From Pedobacter sp014947265 (GTDB taxonomy: Bacteria; Bacteroidota; Bacteroidia; Sphingobacteriales; Sphingobacteriaceae): 64,000 nt of DNA. Both the position numbers and the translations under genes were made by a program. The DNA lies in assembly GCF_014947265.1 (NCBI RefSeq), contig NZ_JADCNK010000001.1, positions 186,001-250,000 on the forward strand, in the 5' to 3' direction. This document shows positions 43,496 to 53,554 of the stretch, one piece after another (the first letter of the stretch is position 1; every line of letters starts with the position of its first letter). The notes below the pieces were generated by a model. It searched no databases and was not told the DNA's origin. It saw nothing but the letters and a program-made list of their open reading frames with translations.

Positions 43496-44149
43496 TTAGG
43501 TATACATATCAACTAAAGTTTGTAAACTACCGGTGTGCGCCCTGCCCATTGCTTCAAATTCCCAGCTATCGCCAACACGGAATAAACGCCCAAATTCTAC
43601 AGCATCTTCATTGGTATATTGGTCTTTCAGGTCGTAACGCAGTATTTCAGAACCATTACTTTCATCAACGATTCTGATGTAACAATCATTTACTTTCCCA
43701 AAGTTCAGGTCTAATGTTCTCCGGTCTTTTTTATTGTCGTGAGGGTATTTACAGATTGTACAGCAAATGATAATTTGTTCAATTTTATCGCTGACTTTGG
43801 ACAAATCAATAAACATATCTTCATCGTCTTCGCCATCACTTCTGGTTCCGTCCGGATCATCAATGGCGCCAATAATTGCCCCGTCTTCGGTAAATGGCCT
43901 AAAGAGGCCTTTTTCCACCTTATCCTCAATTTTATTACCCATACGGATCTGTCCGTAAAAGGTAAAGTACGAATCAGAAGGGATCTTGAAATCGCCACCA
44001 ATCGAAAAGGCCGAAACATCGAGGTCGAATTCTGGTCCTCCCGGTTGCTCGTTAGGATCCCAGCCCATTCCAATTTTTACAATGGTGAGTCCAGGCGCTG
44101 CCTTTGAAAGGGAGAACCGGTCTCCCTTATTTAAGTTAAAACTGCTCAT
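43496..44149 (-). CDS. TerD-family protein A
   Basis: 217 residues, a little longer than the usual 190. Conserved TerD points: LTIVKIGMGWDPNE, EFDLDVSAF, the acidic calcium-site loop TRSDGEDDEDMFIDLSKV, and FNLGKV-like DLNFGKVNDCYIRIVD. TerD proteins bind Ca2+ and belong to tellurite and stress systems; the exact biochemical role is unknown. It is 4 bp from TerD protein B, and the two are divergent rather than recent copies. Confidence 0.93.
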   Translation of the reverse strand: MSSFNLNKGDRFSLSKAAPGLTIVKIGMGWDPNEQPGGPEFDLDVSAFSIGGDFKIPSDSYFTFYGQIRMGNKIEDKVEKGLFRPFTEDGAIIGAIDDPDGTRSDGEDDEDMFIDLSKVSDKIEQIIICCTICKYPHDNKKDRRTLDLNFGKVNDCYIRIVDESNGSEILRYDLKDQYTNEDAVEFGRLFRVGDSWEFEAMGRAHTGSLQTLVDMYT

Positions 44150-44152
44150 CTT

Positions 44153-44719
44153 TTATTGATATAATTCTATTAATGTATTAAGGCCACCAGAAAAAGCCTG
44201 GCCAAGGGCCTCGACATTCCATTCGCCGCCATTTCTGGACAAAGAGGCAATCATGAGGGAATCTTCACTTGTAAATTCTTCCTTAAGCATATATTGGCAC
44301 AGAACCGATTTATCGGCATGGTTCCTGATATTGATGTAGGAGTTTTGAACGTGGCCAAAATGATGGCCTCTTTCTTCGCTTTGATCGATGGTTACTGCGA
44401 AATAAAGGAATTCCACTTTCGGATCTATTTTGGATAAATCAATATGGATTACTTCATCATCGCCATCACTTTCGCCACCCCTGCTATCACCCGGGTAATG
44501 GGTAGAACCATCCGGACTCATGTTGTTGTTATAAAAAACAAAGTATTCATCGGCAAGGAGTTTGCCGTTTTCGCCCAGCATAAATACCGAGAGGTCGAGG
44601 TCTACCGGGTGCCCGTTTACAACAGCGGTATCCCAGCCCAGGCCTGCAATGAGGTGACTTAAGCCCGGTTCTTCCCCGATCAGGGAAACGGGTTTTCTTT
44701 TTTCTATTTGTATAGCCAT
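44153..44719 (-). CDS. TerD-family protein B
   Basis: 188 residues. GLGWDTAVVNGHPVDLDLSVF and the acidic loop DSRGGESDGDDEVIHIDLSKI are typical, with a later GHVQNSYINIRNHADK. Canonical size and no signal peptide, so cytoplasmic. It sits between the polyproline protein gene (27 bp) and TerD A. Confidence 0.94.
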   Translation of the reverse strand: MAIQIEKRKPVSLIGEEPGLSHLIAGLGWDTAVVNGHPVDLDLSVFMLGENGKLLADEYFVFYNNNMSPDGSTHYPGDSRGGESDGDDEVIHIDLSKIDPKVEFLYFAVTIDQSEERGHHFGHVQNSYINIRNHADKSVLCQYMLKEEFTSEDSLMIASLSRNGGEWNVEALGQAFSGGLNTLIELYQ

Positions 44720-44746
44720 TTTATTAAGTTTTAGATTTTATACGTG

Positions 44747-46030
44747 CTAACTTTTTTTTGGAGGTAGCGGTGGTGGTTTTACTGAATTGTTTTTTGTGCT
44801 TTGCGTTACTTTTAATTCGGGTAGCCTGGGGATATTCACCGGTTTTGGAGCGCTACTTTCCATTTTTGGAGGCAAAGGCGGTGGTGATTTAGGGGTTGGT
44901 AGCGGAGGCCTTGTCATTACCGGTGCTGCAGCAGGGGCTTTTATTTTAACACTGTAATTGGTACTGGCAATTTCCTGAAAAACAGCCTGCATGGTATCTT
45001 TAACATCAAGTTGTTGTAATGCGACAACATGGTGATATTTTTTAAGCAGTTTTTCGGAAAAATAAAGTGTGTTGATTTCTTCTGATCCAAGTAAGATTAT
45101 CACATTATCTACCGATAAGTTATTTACCTTCAACAGATCGTCTATTGCCGTAAAAATCATTCCATCGTTGGCATAATAATGAAGCCTGTCGTTCAGGTTT
45201 TTCCACTTTACATTAAACCAGTGCCGGTTTCCGTCGGATAGTTCAGCGTCACCATTAATAATCGGATTGATATTTTGAAGTAGACCTGCACAGAACGGCA
45301 GCAGAAAAGAAATTTCGTTCTCTTTATTAATCGACAGATAGGAGTTTTGGAGGATAATGTATTCTACAATCATATCGGCCAATATTTTTACCCTTGGATC
45401 TGCCCCCTGACCTACCAGTTTGGCTGAGCCCAGCACGTTGGCCTTACTATTTTTATAAAGTTTTAAATAAAGTACATCATCAATACCGTTCATTAGCAGG
45501 ATAGCCTTATTGTTTGGCAGTACCTGTTTTTGAGTCAGAATATTAAAAAGGGTATGGTGATATCCAACGCGGTCTAAATTAAAGTAACCGGCTTCCTGGA
45601 ACAGGGTTTCGATAAGCGATTTTTCATTATCTTCAATATCATCATCAAATAAAAAGCGTAAAGGGAACTGCTGCCTGTACGATTCGATAGAATCGGCTTT
45701 ATATAATAGCGTATTTAAAAAGTGCGACAGGTATTGTTCAATCCCGTAATAAAACAGCTGTTTAACAGGCTTTTGGTTGCCGTAAATAATAAAGTGTTTA
45801 CTGGGATCCTTTATAATTTCAAAGTAATTGCCATAAGCATATGGATCATTCTTATAGAAACGTTCCCTCGCTGAGGCCCCAAAAATAAAATCGTTGCCAT
45901 TTACGTAAAAGTATAAAGGAATTTCATTCGATTCCTTCATTTTTAATGAGGCATAAGGGTTACTGTCTGATTGATACCAGAAAGTAACCGTCCGCTTCGA
46001 TATTTTTGCCAATACGCAGAATTTCATCAC
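44747..46030 (-). CDS. Unknown protein with polyproline C-terminal tail
   Basis: 427 residues. The first 340 are globular and alternate beta and alpha in a way that could be a degenerate actin/Hsp70-like fold (AILLMNGIDDVLYLKLYKNS, NVIILLGSEEIN), though no clear phosphate loops are present. The last 75 are proline-rich with repeated P-P-L-P and P-P-P-L-P-P-K motifs, like ligands for SH3-type or EVH1-type domains. It starts 2 bp after the Hsp70-like gene stop, so the two are coupled. Not recognised; I infer a cofactor of the Hsp70-like ATPase. Confidence 0.8.
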   Translation of the reverse strand: MMKFCVLAKISKRTVTFWYQSDSNPYASLKMKESNEIPLYFYVNGNDFIFGASARERFYKNDPYAYGNYFEIIKDPSKHFIIYGNQKPVKQLFYYGIEQYLSHFLNTLLYKADSIESYRQQFPLRFLFDDDIEDNEKSLIETLFQEAGYFNLDRVGYHHTLFNILTQKQVLPNNKAILLMNGIDDVLYLKLYKNSKANVLGSAKLVGQGADPRVKILADMIVEYIILQNSYLSINKENEISFLLPFCAGLLQNINPIINGDAELSDGNRHWFNVKWKNLNDRLHYYANDGMIFTAIDDLLKVNNLSVDNVIILLGSEEINTLYFSEKLLKKYHHVVALQQLDVKDTMQAVFQEIASTNYSVKIKAPAAAPVMTRPPLPTPKSPPPLPPKMESSAPKPVNIPRLPELKVTQSTKNNSVKPPPLPPKKS

Positions 46031-46032
46031 TA

Positions 46033-49000
46033 TTACTGTTTTTGAATACCCTTAAGCAAATGTTTTTCGAAGAATTTCATTCCTTCCAGAATGATGATCG
46101 GCGCCACATAATCGAAATCTTTCTGATCGTCGTGTTTCCGCTTTTGCGCTTTAATAAAATCCGGCTCGCCTTTGATGTAGTTTTCGATGTTCATATCCTG
46201 AAAACCGGCCATAAAATCTGTCGCATTCATTTTCAAACCGAACATACTCGAAGAGACCTTATAAAACAGATCCGCAAAATCCATAAACCTTGGGCAGTGC
46301 GGCTTGCCTTCCTGCGGCAAACAGATAAAATGATTCCCAATGTGCTCCAGCATTTCAGAGGTAATGGAATTGGTTGATTCCAGGTATTTAAATTCGCCAT
46401 TTGGTGTAACTACACAGAAATTATCTTCACCCAATATCTCAATGGCCTGTTTATTTGTCGGCACCAAAATACTGGTGATATTGGTTGGAATTGCCAAACC
46501 TTTCGATACTTCGTATTTAACATCCGCATTATCTGTTCCGCGTTGCGAATTGATATCGATTATTTTTAAAGGGCTTGTGGTAATCGGACTAATTGTTTGT
46601 TTGGCCACTGCTTCTCCACCCATTCCCCTGATAAACATCTGCGTATAATAATCATCGGCTGCGGCTGGATTTACTGCCGTAAACCAGTCGAATATCCTGG
46701 CGCCCTTTCCTGCAAAAGCAATTTTTATTTTAGGCGGGATGGCTTTAACCGCTGGAGGGGCATCTTCAGATTTTACAATTTCATTCCTTAATTTATAGGC
46801 AAGCTGACCTGCATAAAACATGATCAGGCCTGTAACATACAGGTTAATGCTCATCATTTCTTTACACTCGGCAGCAATTAAAAGGTAAAAAGTTTCAAAA
46901 TCTGAGGCTTCTAAACGGTCGACAACCTGTTCGAAATAATAGGGTGCGGTATTTTCGTTAAATTTAGGCGTACCGGAATTTAAGCCCTGGATCGATATTT
47001 TTTTCTTTTCGCAGATCCTGAGCAGCACATTTTTAAAATTTGGAGAAAACCTGGTCGCCTGTGCCACACGTTCGGCAGCGAAACGGATCGAGTTCTGTTT
47101 GATCATTGCCTTTCCGCCTTCCATCTGGCACAGCGCCGTAATATCTGTTGTACTTCCGCCGATATCGAAACATAACACCAGTTCTCCGGGATTAATGGAG
47201 TAACCCCCATTTGGGCGAACCAGATAGTTTGCTACGGCGCAGGCCTCGGATAAGGATTCTTCGTTGCTTAACTTTTTGAAATCGAACCTTACCGGACCGG
47301 TTTCAGTTTTGATATCTACCGCTGTAAGTGTTTTTTTAGCCTCATTTCCCCATCCTGTAGCAATAGCTGCTTTAGATTGCTCGCCCCAGCCACTATTGAC
47401 CGTTTCTGTTGCACCCCATGCCGGTGTTGTGGTTACAGGTGCTGAATCCTGGCTGCCCCAACCACCCGATTGAGCTACCGGAGATCCCCAGCTGCTGCTG
47501 CCCGATGTATCGCCGATATCGGAAAGATCAGAAGGAGGGAAGGTTTTTAATTTAACGCTGCTTTCAATCGGTGATATTTCTTTAAGCGAATCCCATATCC
47601 CCCTGTATTCGCTTAATAATTCTTTACCCATTGATGAGGGGTACGACCATTTTAAAGTATGTGGTTCATGGCCTTCGATAAACAATTGTGCATACACATG
47701 AAGCAGTAAGGTACTTAAATAGGCAGTTTTGTAACTCTTGTCAATCTGCTGGGTAGACCACTTCATATTGTATACCAGCTCTGCCCTGCCAATCCGATTA
47801 TAACCTAAAATGTATCGGTTGTTTTCTGCATTTTCAATGGGTAGGTTTTTTTCAAAACATGGAAAACCACCTTTTACCGCCTGCGCCATTAATGAATTGA
47901 CCTGAATGTTGCCGTCGTTCACCACTCTTCTAGAATCGTGGATGGTTAAAACAGATTTGATGGAATTGGTCAGGATTTCGTCGTTCTGAAAGAAGAAAAT
48001 CTCATCTTCTACTGCAGGCCTCTCGTCATTATTTTTGCTATCGCTGGCCAGCAAGGATACCCTCTTATTGGTCAGTTTTAAATTTTCGCAAACCTCATTC
48101 CGTTGATCGGAAAAGTAAGCTATCGATGAATTTGTACTGCCAAAGTCGACACCTAAAAAGGCTGGCGACAATGTTCTTGGCGCGTTTAACATATTCACCG
48201 GTAAAGCCTGCGTATTGCCCGATCCATCGTAACGGATAATCCCAAAACCACAATCAACCCCTGCATGTGCAAATTTTACGCCTTTAAAGGGTTTATTGCT
48301 TTCGTATATCTCGTATTTGTATTTATTGTCGGCCACCGCGTTATTGGATGCGATATGCAACTGCGCTTTAATGTTGCCGTATTTTTCGGAGATTACTGCT
48401 GCCTTTCCGTTATTGGCGAGGTATAAAGGAACACCCTGTTCATCCAGTACGATCCTGAAAAAATCGTCATCCACATTTCCGATAAATGGCGTAGCCTGAA
48501 ACTTGGCGTCGTTATGCGGTATTTCTGAATAAAGAAAATATCGGTTCCATTGTTTGGATATGAAATTAGGCCACATTAAAATGTCTTTGCCGCTTATCGA
48601 TTCGGAAGTTACCCTGTAAATTACCTCTTTTACAATCTCATTTCCGGTTTCGGCATACAGTTTTAACTGAACGATCAAGCGTTCGCCGTCTTTATCTGTT
48701 GGGTCGTAAATAGCGGTAATCCTAGATTTTACGTTAGATGATTCTGAAATACCCACCAATGCGTCAAGCGTGGCGCCAAAAACATTTAGCGCCAAAGGTG
48801 TTAATGGGAGGGTAAAATAAGCGTAGCTGTTCAGCTGGCCCTTGGTTTCAGCCGCCAATAGCAATATGGGTTTTGATTTTAGAAAGTTCCGGGTTTCCAT
48901 CCCCTCTCTGCCAAAATCGATCTGGGCAATCTCGGTAGTATCCGGAAGCAGTAAATCTTTCGGATCGAATAGGATACTTCCTTCTTTCAATTCATTATAA

Positions 49001-49941
49001 ATAATTCCCTCCGAACCGTATAATGCTGTGGAATAGTTAAAAAGAAGGCTAAAAGGATAATTGAACAGCGAGCCGACTTCGGGTGGGGTAGATTTATCAA
49101 GTTTAGGGTAACCTTTTGCCTGCTGATAAATAACCATCTCGGTCATCCATGCCTGGATACAGGTCGAAATATTTCCATATTCAGGCCTGATCAGTTCTTC
49201 TACTCCGGCATAATTTAACCTGAACCTTTCAATATTATCCAGAATGTGTTTAGCGTAACCATACAGTGTAAAAAGTTCCTGCGGATTAATTTCAGATTGT
49301 AAAGGATCGATAAATTTTCCGTTCTGTACATTGATGAAAGGGAATTTTTCCTTAATCTGGTACGATACCGAAGTAAAAACAAAACTGTCAGGTGAAGTTC
49401 CGCCAATAACGTTACCCTTAAAAGACATTACATCAATAAAGGGTATTTTATCTGCATTATTTGCTAAAGATTGATCACACCATAAGGGTTTTCGCTCGAA
49501 TAACATATTGCCAAATGCACCAGTGGGTTCGTATATATTTTCTGTTGTATTTAAATGGCCGCCGTCCGAATAAGATAGATGAATCCTATTCACTTCTATA
49601 TCTTTATAGTTTAAAGCTATACAGCTGATCAGTCCTTTCCATTCACTGATCAGGGATTTATAGAATAACATTAACCCTGATGCTTCAGCGTCTTTATCGC
49701 GGATATTATCTATGGCATTTTTGAATAAATTGGCCCGGGCAAATACAGAAGGTATGCCAGATACAATTGTTCCGATATTAACAGCAGAATTTCCATCCTG
49801 ATCAACAGCGATTTCGGGTATCAGGATGTTTTTTGTAAATACTTCAAGCTGGGGAATTTTATCCCAGGCAAATTCTACTCCGTTCGGCTCTGTTTTGGGA
49901 TGAACTTTTATCGCCAGTGCTTTGATTCTTTTATCAGACAT
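46033..49941 (-). CDS. Giant Hsp70/actin-like ATPase with WG-repeat linker
   Basis: 1302 residues. The first 590 have no family I know. The actin/Hsp70 ATPase core starts near residue 592 with phosphate 1 GVDFGSTNSSIAYF, phosphate 2 CFDIGGSTTDITAL near 918, and adenosine loop KIAFAGKGARIFDWF near 1073. Inside the core, about residues 810-866 are a low-complexity insert with five Trp-Gly steps (SSWGS, GGWGS, PAWGA, SGWGE, TGWGN). No signal peptide. It is 7 bp after the tubulin-like gene, so two cytoskeleton-type NTPases are made together. Substrate-binding domain of Hsp70 is not seen. Confidence 0.88.
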   Translation of the reverse strand: MSDKRIKALAIKVHPKTEPNGVEFAWDKIPQLEVFTKNILIPEIAVDQDGNSAVNIGTIVSGIPSVFARANLFKNAIDNIRDKDAEASGLMLFYKSLISEWKGLISCIALNYKDIEVNRIHLSYSDGGHLNTTENIYEPTGAFGNMLFERKPLWCDQSLANNADKIPFIDVMSFKGNVIGGTSPDSFVFTSVSYQIKEKFPFINVQNGKFIDPLQSEINPQELFTLYGYAKHILDNIERFRLNYAGVEELIRPEYGNISTCIQAWMTEMVIYQQAKGYPKLDKSTPPEVGSLFNYPFSLLFNYSTALYGSEGIIYNELKEGSILFDPKDLLLPDTTEIAQIDFGREGMETRNFLKSKPILLLAAETKGQLNSYAYFTLPLTPLALNVFGATLDALVGISESSNVKSRITAIYDPTDKDGERLIVQLKLYAETGNEIVKEVIYRVTSESISGKDILMWPNFISKQWNRYFLYSEIPHNDAKFQATPFIGNVDDDFFRIVLDEQGVPLYLANNGKAAVISEKYGNIKAQLHIASNNAVADNKYKYEIYESNKPFKGVKFAHAGVDCGFGIIRYDGSGNTQALPVNMLNAPRTLSPAFLGVDFGSTNSSIAYFSDQRNEVCENLKLTNKRVSLLASDSKNNDERPAVEDEIFFFQNDEILTNSIKSVLTIHDSRRVVNDGNIQVNSLMAQAVKGGFPCFEKNLPIENAENNRYILGYNRIGRAELVYNMKWSTQQIDKSYKTAYLSTLLLHVYAQLFIEGHEPHTLKWSYPSSMGKELLSEYRGIWDSLKEISPIESSVKLKTFPPSDLSDIGDTSGSSSWGSPVAQSGGWGSQDSAPVTTTPAWGATETVNSGWGEQSKAAIATGWGNEAKKTLTAVDIKTETGPVRFDFKKLSNEESLSEACAVANYLVRPNGGYSINPGELVLCFDIGGSTTDITALCQMEGGKAMIKQNSIRFAAERVAQATRFSPNFKNVLLRICEKKKISIQGLNSGTPKFNENTAPYYFEQVVDRLEASDFETFYLLIAAECKEMMSINLYVTGLIMFYAGQLAYKLRNEIVKSEDAPPAVKAIPPKIKIAFAGKGARIFDWFTAVNPAAADDYYTQMFIRGMGGEAVAKQTISPITTSPLKIIDINSQRGTDNADVKYEVSKGLAIPTNITSILVPTNKQAIEILGEDNFCVVTPNGEFKYLESTNSITSEMLEHIGNHFICLPQEGKPHCPRFMDFADLFYKVSSSMFGLKMNATDFMAGFQDMNIENYIKGEPDFIKAQKRKHDDQKDFDYVAPIIILEGMKFFEKHLLKGIQKQ

Positions 49942-49947
49942 GGTTCT

Positions 49948-51591
49948 TTAGTTTATATCGAAGTTTTGTGAAATGGTAAGTGCATTAAAAATGTGCGCAA
50001 GGAATTTCTCCTTGGTGGTATTTACTTTTTGCTCGTCTTTGGGATTAGTATTGATCAATTTTTCGACGAAAAGATCATAACGATCCCTAAAAAGCCTTCC
50101 TTTACTCCAATGGTGTTTTTCATCCAGGAAAATGGTGCCAACATCCAGTTTTTTTAGTTCGGAAGGGTTATCAGGGAATGCTTTGCTATCAAAGAGGAAC
50201 CTGCCCGGGGCAACGGAATTCCTCACCTGGTAAAGCCAGCCAGGTATAAATTTGGCATCTTTGAATGTGTAGGCAAAGAGTTTAAAGTATTCGTTTATAT
50301 CTTTGCATTCTGCATCGGTAATGGTACTGTACTGATTGAGTTTTTGGTTCTCACATTGTTTAATGAAACCTTTTATACCGGCATCATCAAAAGCACCACC
50401 ATTTTTGGTTAAAGAAATGTGTGCGAGGGAGAAAAAAGCACCCAGTTTATTTACAAATATTTCACCTGATTTATTTTCATTACCTATAAAGTCGTCAAAA
50501 GAAAAATTGAACGAATTATCTTTAAATTCTACTGCTTTATACAGGTAATCGGCTTTTGCACTGTTAAAGCCATCATTGCGGGTAAAGAAATCGTATGCTG
50601 CACAGGCACATAACAATTCTGTAATGTGACAGGGATTTTTTTGTTCGCTTCCTCCGGTTATGGTTTGATTGGAAATGTTGTTGCCATCAATTTTTTTGCT
50701 TTCTATCGGCCAGCCGATATGGTACAATAGCTTATAACACTTCTGAACCGTAGGGTCGCTTTGGTAAAACTGCAACGCAGCCTGACTGTTTAAAGGAAAG
50801 AATGATGAATCGGCGATTACACTATTCGCTTTGCTGGCTTTCTGTTTATCATCGGGTTTATTAAAAGTGAAATACTCTGTTAATAAAGTAGAACCAAATT
50901 TGGCCTTGACGAAATCAATACTGGCATTTCCGTTAGAGCGGATTTTTACAAAATCCTGTAGTGCTTTAGGGATGACCGGGATAGATGATGCACCTGTACC
51001 ACCGAATATAGACCCAAAAATGAAAACCCTCGCATTTGCACCGGCACTTTCCAGTTTACCCATAAAAGTATCCAGTTCGCGTTCCTGCGATTGTACCGCA
51101 GAACCTTTTATAATATTTCGCGCTGCTTCTACAATGCCATGGTACATCAGCATAGAACCCAGGTGGGTTTGTGCCCGGTAGCCATGATCCAATGCAAACT
51201 CCTGTACTGAGCCATTGTCCAAAAACAGATCAGAGATTAATTTATTGGCTTTTTGCTGCTCGGGTGAGCCCGTGGTAATTTTACTAATGTTTTTGTAGGT
51301 TTCCCTTCCAGGTCCAGCATAATTGGTGAAAAACCGGTGTAAATTCAGTTTTGCTGAGAAAAAAGTATTTGCATTTGGGGTTCCGCCAACACTGGTACCG
51401 GTTGTTTTGATCCGGTTATAAAGACTGATCAGTTCTTCAACCCGTCCTTTATTCCCGTTATTTTGATCGGTATCAAGCGTGAGGATTTCGATTTCCTGAT
51501 TATCGAACATCCCGATTCCACACAAGTGGGTAAAAGCTTCCAGGCAGCGCATCCCGGTACCGCCTATGGCGATTACGAATAATTTATCCAT
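49948..51591 (-). CDS. Tubulin/FtsZ-like protein (Tubulin_2 type)
   Basis: 547 residues. N-terminal Rossmann start FVIAIGGTGMRCLEAF, then ILTLDTDQNNG and the nucleotide-binding loop FIFGSIFGGTGASSIPVIPKAL, which replaces the GGGTGTG signature of FtsZ and tubulin. The C-terminal half is long and unlike FtsZ. Related proteins are known from TerD-linked stress gene clusters. It may form GTP-dependent filaments or rings. It follows the three-helix gene by 17 bp. Confidence 0.88.
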   Translation of the reverse strand: MDKLFVIAIGGTGMRCLEAFTHLCGIGMFDNQEIEILTLDTDQNNGNKGRVEELISLYNRIKTTGTSVGGTPNANTFFSAKLNLHRFFTNYAGPGRETYKNISKITTGSPEQQKANKLISDLFLDNGSVQEFALDHGYRAQTHLGSMLMYHGIVEAARNIIKGSAVQSQERELDTFMGKLESAGANARVFIFGSIFGGTGASSIPVIPKALQDFVKIRSNGNASIDFVKAKFGSTLLTEYFTFNKPDDKQKASKANSVIADSSFFPLNSQAALQFYQSDPTVQKCYKLLYHIGWPIESKKIDGNNISNQTITGGSEQKNPCHITELLCACAAYDFFTRNDGFNSAKADYLYKAVEFKDNSFNFSFDDFIGNENKSGEIFVNKLGAFFSLAHISLTKNGGAFDDAGIKGFIKQCENQKLNQYSTITDAECKDINEYFKLFAYTFKDAKFIPGWLYQVRNSVAPGRFLFDSKAFPDNPSELKKLDVGTIFLDEKHHWSKGRLFRDRYDLFVEKLINTNPKDEQKVNTTKEKFLAHIFNALTISQNFDIN

Positions 51592-51608
51592 TGATGTTTG
51601 ATTAGGGA

Positions 51609-51947
51609 TTAAAACCAGTGGCCGATTTTTCCGGTGGCAAATATTTTGCTCATTACAAAACCGATGATGATGTAGAGCATAAAACCGATAGCTGTACCAA
51701 TACTTAAGGCTGTTACATAATTATTCAATACCATAATATTTGCATCTGGTTTGAATACATAATAGCCCAATAGAAAACAGACTGCCGGATTTATGATGGC
51801 CAATACCCAAAACCAGGTTTTACGTGCCTGTGGGTCTTTGGGATTACTCCCACCTTCGAACTTGATGGCGTTTGCAATGATGGCAGATAAAAGAAGAAAG
51901 ATCAATGCGGTAATGATCGAAATGATGTAAGCTGACGTTGATTCCAT
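51609..51947 (-). CDS. Small three-helix membrane protein
   Basis: 112 residues with three likely membrane helices (about 5-26, 45-67 and 78-100: IIGFVMSKIF at the end). No recognised family. It lies 28 bp after the lipoprotein gene and 17 bp before the tubulin-like gene. Confidence 0.78.
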   Translation of the reverse strand: MESTSAYIISIITALIFLLLSAIIANAIKFEGGSNPKDPQARKTWFWVLAIINPAVCFLLGYYVFKPDANIMVLNNYVTALSIGTAIGFMLYIIIGFVMSKIFATGKIGHWF

Positions 51948-51975
51948 TTTTAGAATTTATTTTAATGATTTTAGA

Positions 51976-53514
51976 TTACTGTTTAGTTTTGATATAGTAC
52001 GAGTACACTACTTTGTCTACGGGTTTAAGTTCCTGTAAAGTGTTTTTTATAGATTCCGACAAAGCGGTATTAGGAGTGTTTTTAGCATTAACCCACTCGA
52101 ATTTGGCCATTTTGGCGCCCTGTAGACTAGGAGTAGCTGTGTTTGATAAAATATCCACCTTGATCAACCCTTCTGGATTATGGATGTTGGCTACACTGAA
52201 TTTAGGGTCGAAAGAAACACCAAACTCTACATGTTTTGGATTAGACGCCCTGGTATTGGTAAAAAGGGTTTGGTTGAGGGTAAAAACCTCATTTAATTGG
52301 CTTGATGCTTGCTGTTTGTAAACCCATTGTTCTTTTAATTTCCCATCAGCATTGAAACATGCCAGTGCAATTGCATCACTTTCTTTATCAGAGAACTTTG
52401 CCTCGCCATTATTTCCTTTGGTTAATTTGGGTTGGTGTTTTTTAGCTTCTTCTGCTTTTGCAAAATTTTCAAAATCAGCTGTTACATCCGAAACTTTTAC
52501 GCTGAAATTCCCGAAAGTGTAGCTATCTTCATTACTGAGGTCAATAAAAAGTTTCCTGAAGAAATCGTTAAATTGATTTTGGCCAGCGTATGTAGTATGC
52601 AGTTGATCGATGTTTTTCCAATCTAAACCAAGTGGATAAAACTCAAAGTTGTACCCGTTTTTAAGGCCGTTAATGTAACCTTCTTTTAAATCGAGGATGT
52701 TTTTTGCCTTATCTGATTTTGCACTTTCATCATAAAAAATACCGCCTGATTTTTCTGAAGGATATACTGTAGATAGCTTATAAGCATTGTTCGATAAATC
52801 AAATCTGGTTGTTGACGGAGAAAGTTTTGATTCGAGTTTTGAAATCATACTTCCTGCATCTGGATTGCCACAGCTGAATATGGTAAAATAAAGATGTTTA
52901 TTCACCTTGCCTTCTTTATAATCTGCAATAAAAAAATGGACAGCATTACCTTTTTCGAGCCATTTGGAGAATGGGATTTTAAGAAAAGCAGTATTGGTCA
53001 CCTCTATGTTTTTTTGCCACTCTTCAAAATCCGTAATCAGGAGGGCATCGCTGTTCCCGTCAACAATTTTTTCTACTGTTGCTTGTAAAGGTGCCCAAAT
53101 ATCAGCGTATTGTTTTGGGTCACTTACCTGTTGGCCCAGTTCGGTAGTATTGGCTACGTTGAGTAATGAGATTTTGTTGGAACCTAATTTGTAAACTTCA
53201 AACTGTTGGGCGAGAACGGTGTTGAAACAGGCCGACATCATGCTTTTAATCGTAGGATTACTAAAAGCCTTATTTATCCCTGAAGAGAAATCAATATAAA
53301 GTGCCGGAGTACCTCTTTTCGGATGATTCCCTGGGATTATGGCTTTATTGTATGCTTCGATACGCTTTCCTAAATCCTGATCATAAAAGTTGAAATTTGT
53401 AGCAGCAAACGGATCTTCTGATTTGGATCCTCCAGAACCTTTACATGCTGAAATTGCAAATAAGCCCAGTAATCCCATTATCCTGAAAAAATTCAGGGTA
53501 TTGCCTGTTTTCAT
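51976..53514 (-). CDS. Lipoprotein with VWA-like features, first gene of the Ter-type operon
   Basis: 512 residues. Lipoprotein signal with Cys near residue 24 (LLGLFAISACKGSGGSK). The body starts with a possible VWA strand ALYIDFSSGINKAF, and later ALLITDFEEW; the rest is not recognised. It is the first gene of a nine-gene minus-strand operon and sits 40 bp after the -7 element of promoter 4. As an outer- or inner-leaflet lipoprotein it could be the envelope sensor or anchor of the system. Confidence 0.82.
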   Translation of the reverse strand: MKTGNTLNFFRIMGLLGLFAISACKGSGGSKSEDPFAATNFNFYDQDLGKRIEAYNKAIIPGNHPKRGTPALYIDFSSGINKAFSNPTIKSMMSACFNTVLAQQFEVYKLGSNKISLLNVANTTELGQQVSDPKQYADIWAPLQATVEKIVDGNSDALLITDFEEWQKNIEVTNTAFLKIPFSKWLEKGNAVHFFIADYKEGKVNKHLYFTIFSCGNPDAGSMISKLESKLSPSTTRFDLSNNAYKLSTVYPSEKSGGIFYDESAKSDKAKNILDLKEGYINGLKNGYNFEFYPLGLDWKNIDQLHTTYAGQNQFNDFFRKLFIDLSNEDSYTFGNFSVKVSDVTADFENFAKAEEAKKHQPKLTKGNNGEAKFSDKESDAIALACFNADGKLKEQWVYKQQASSQLNEVFTLNQTLFTNTRASNPKHVEFGVSFDPKFSVANIHNPEGLIKVDILSNTATPSLQGAKMAKFEWVNAKNTPNTALSESIKNTLQELKPVDKVVYSYYIKTKQ

Positions 53515-53554
53515 AATTTATAAATTTTAATGTTCCTAGTATTGTTTAGTTGAT

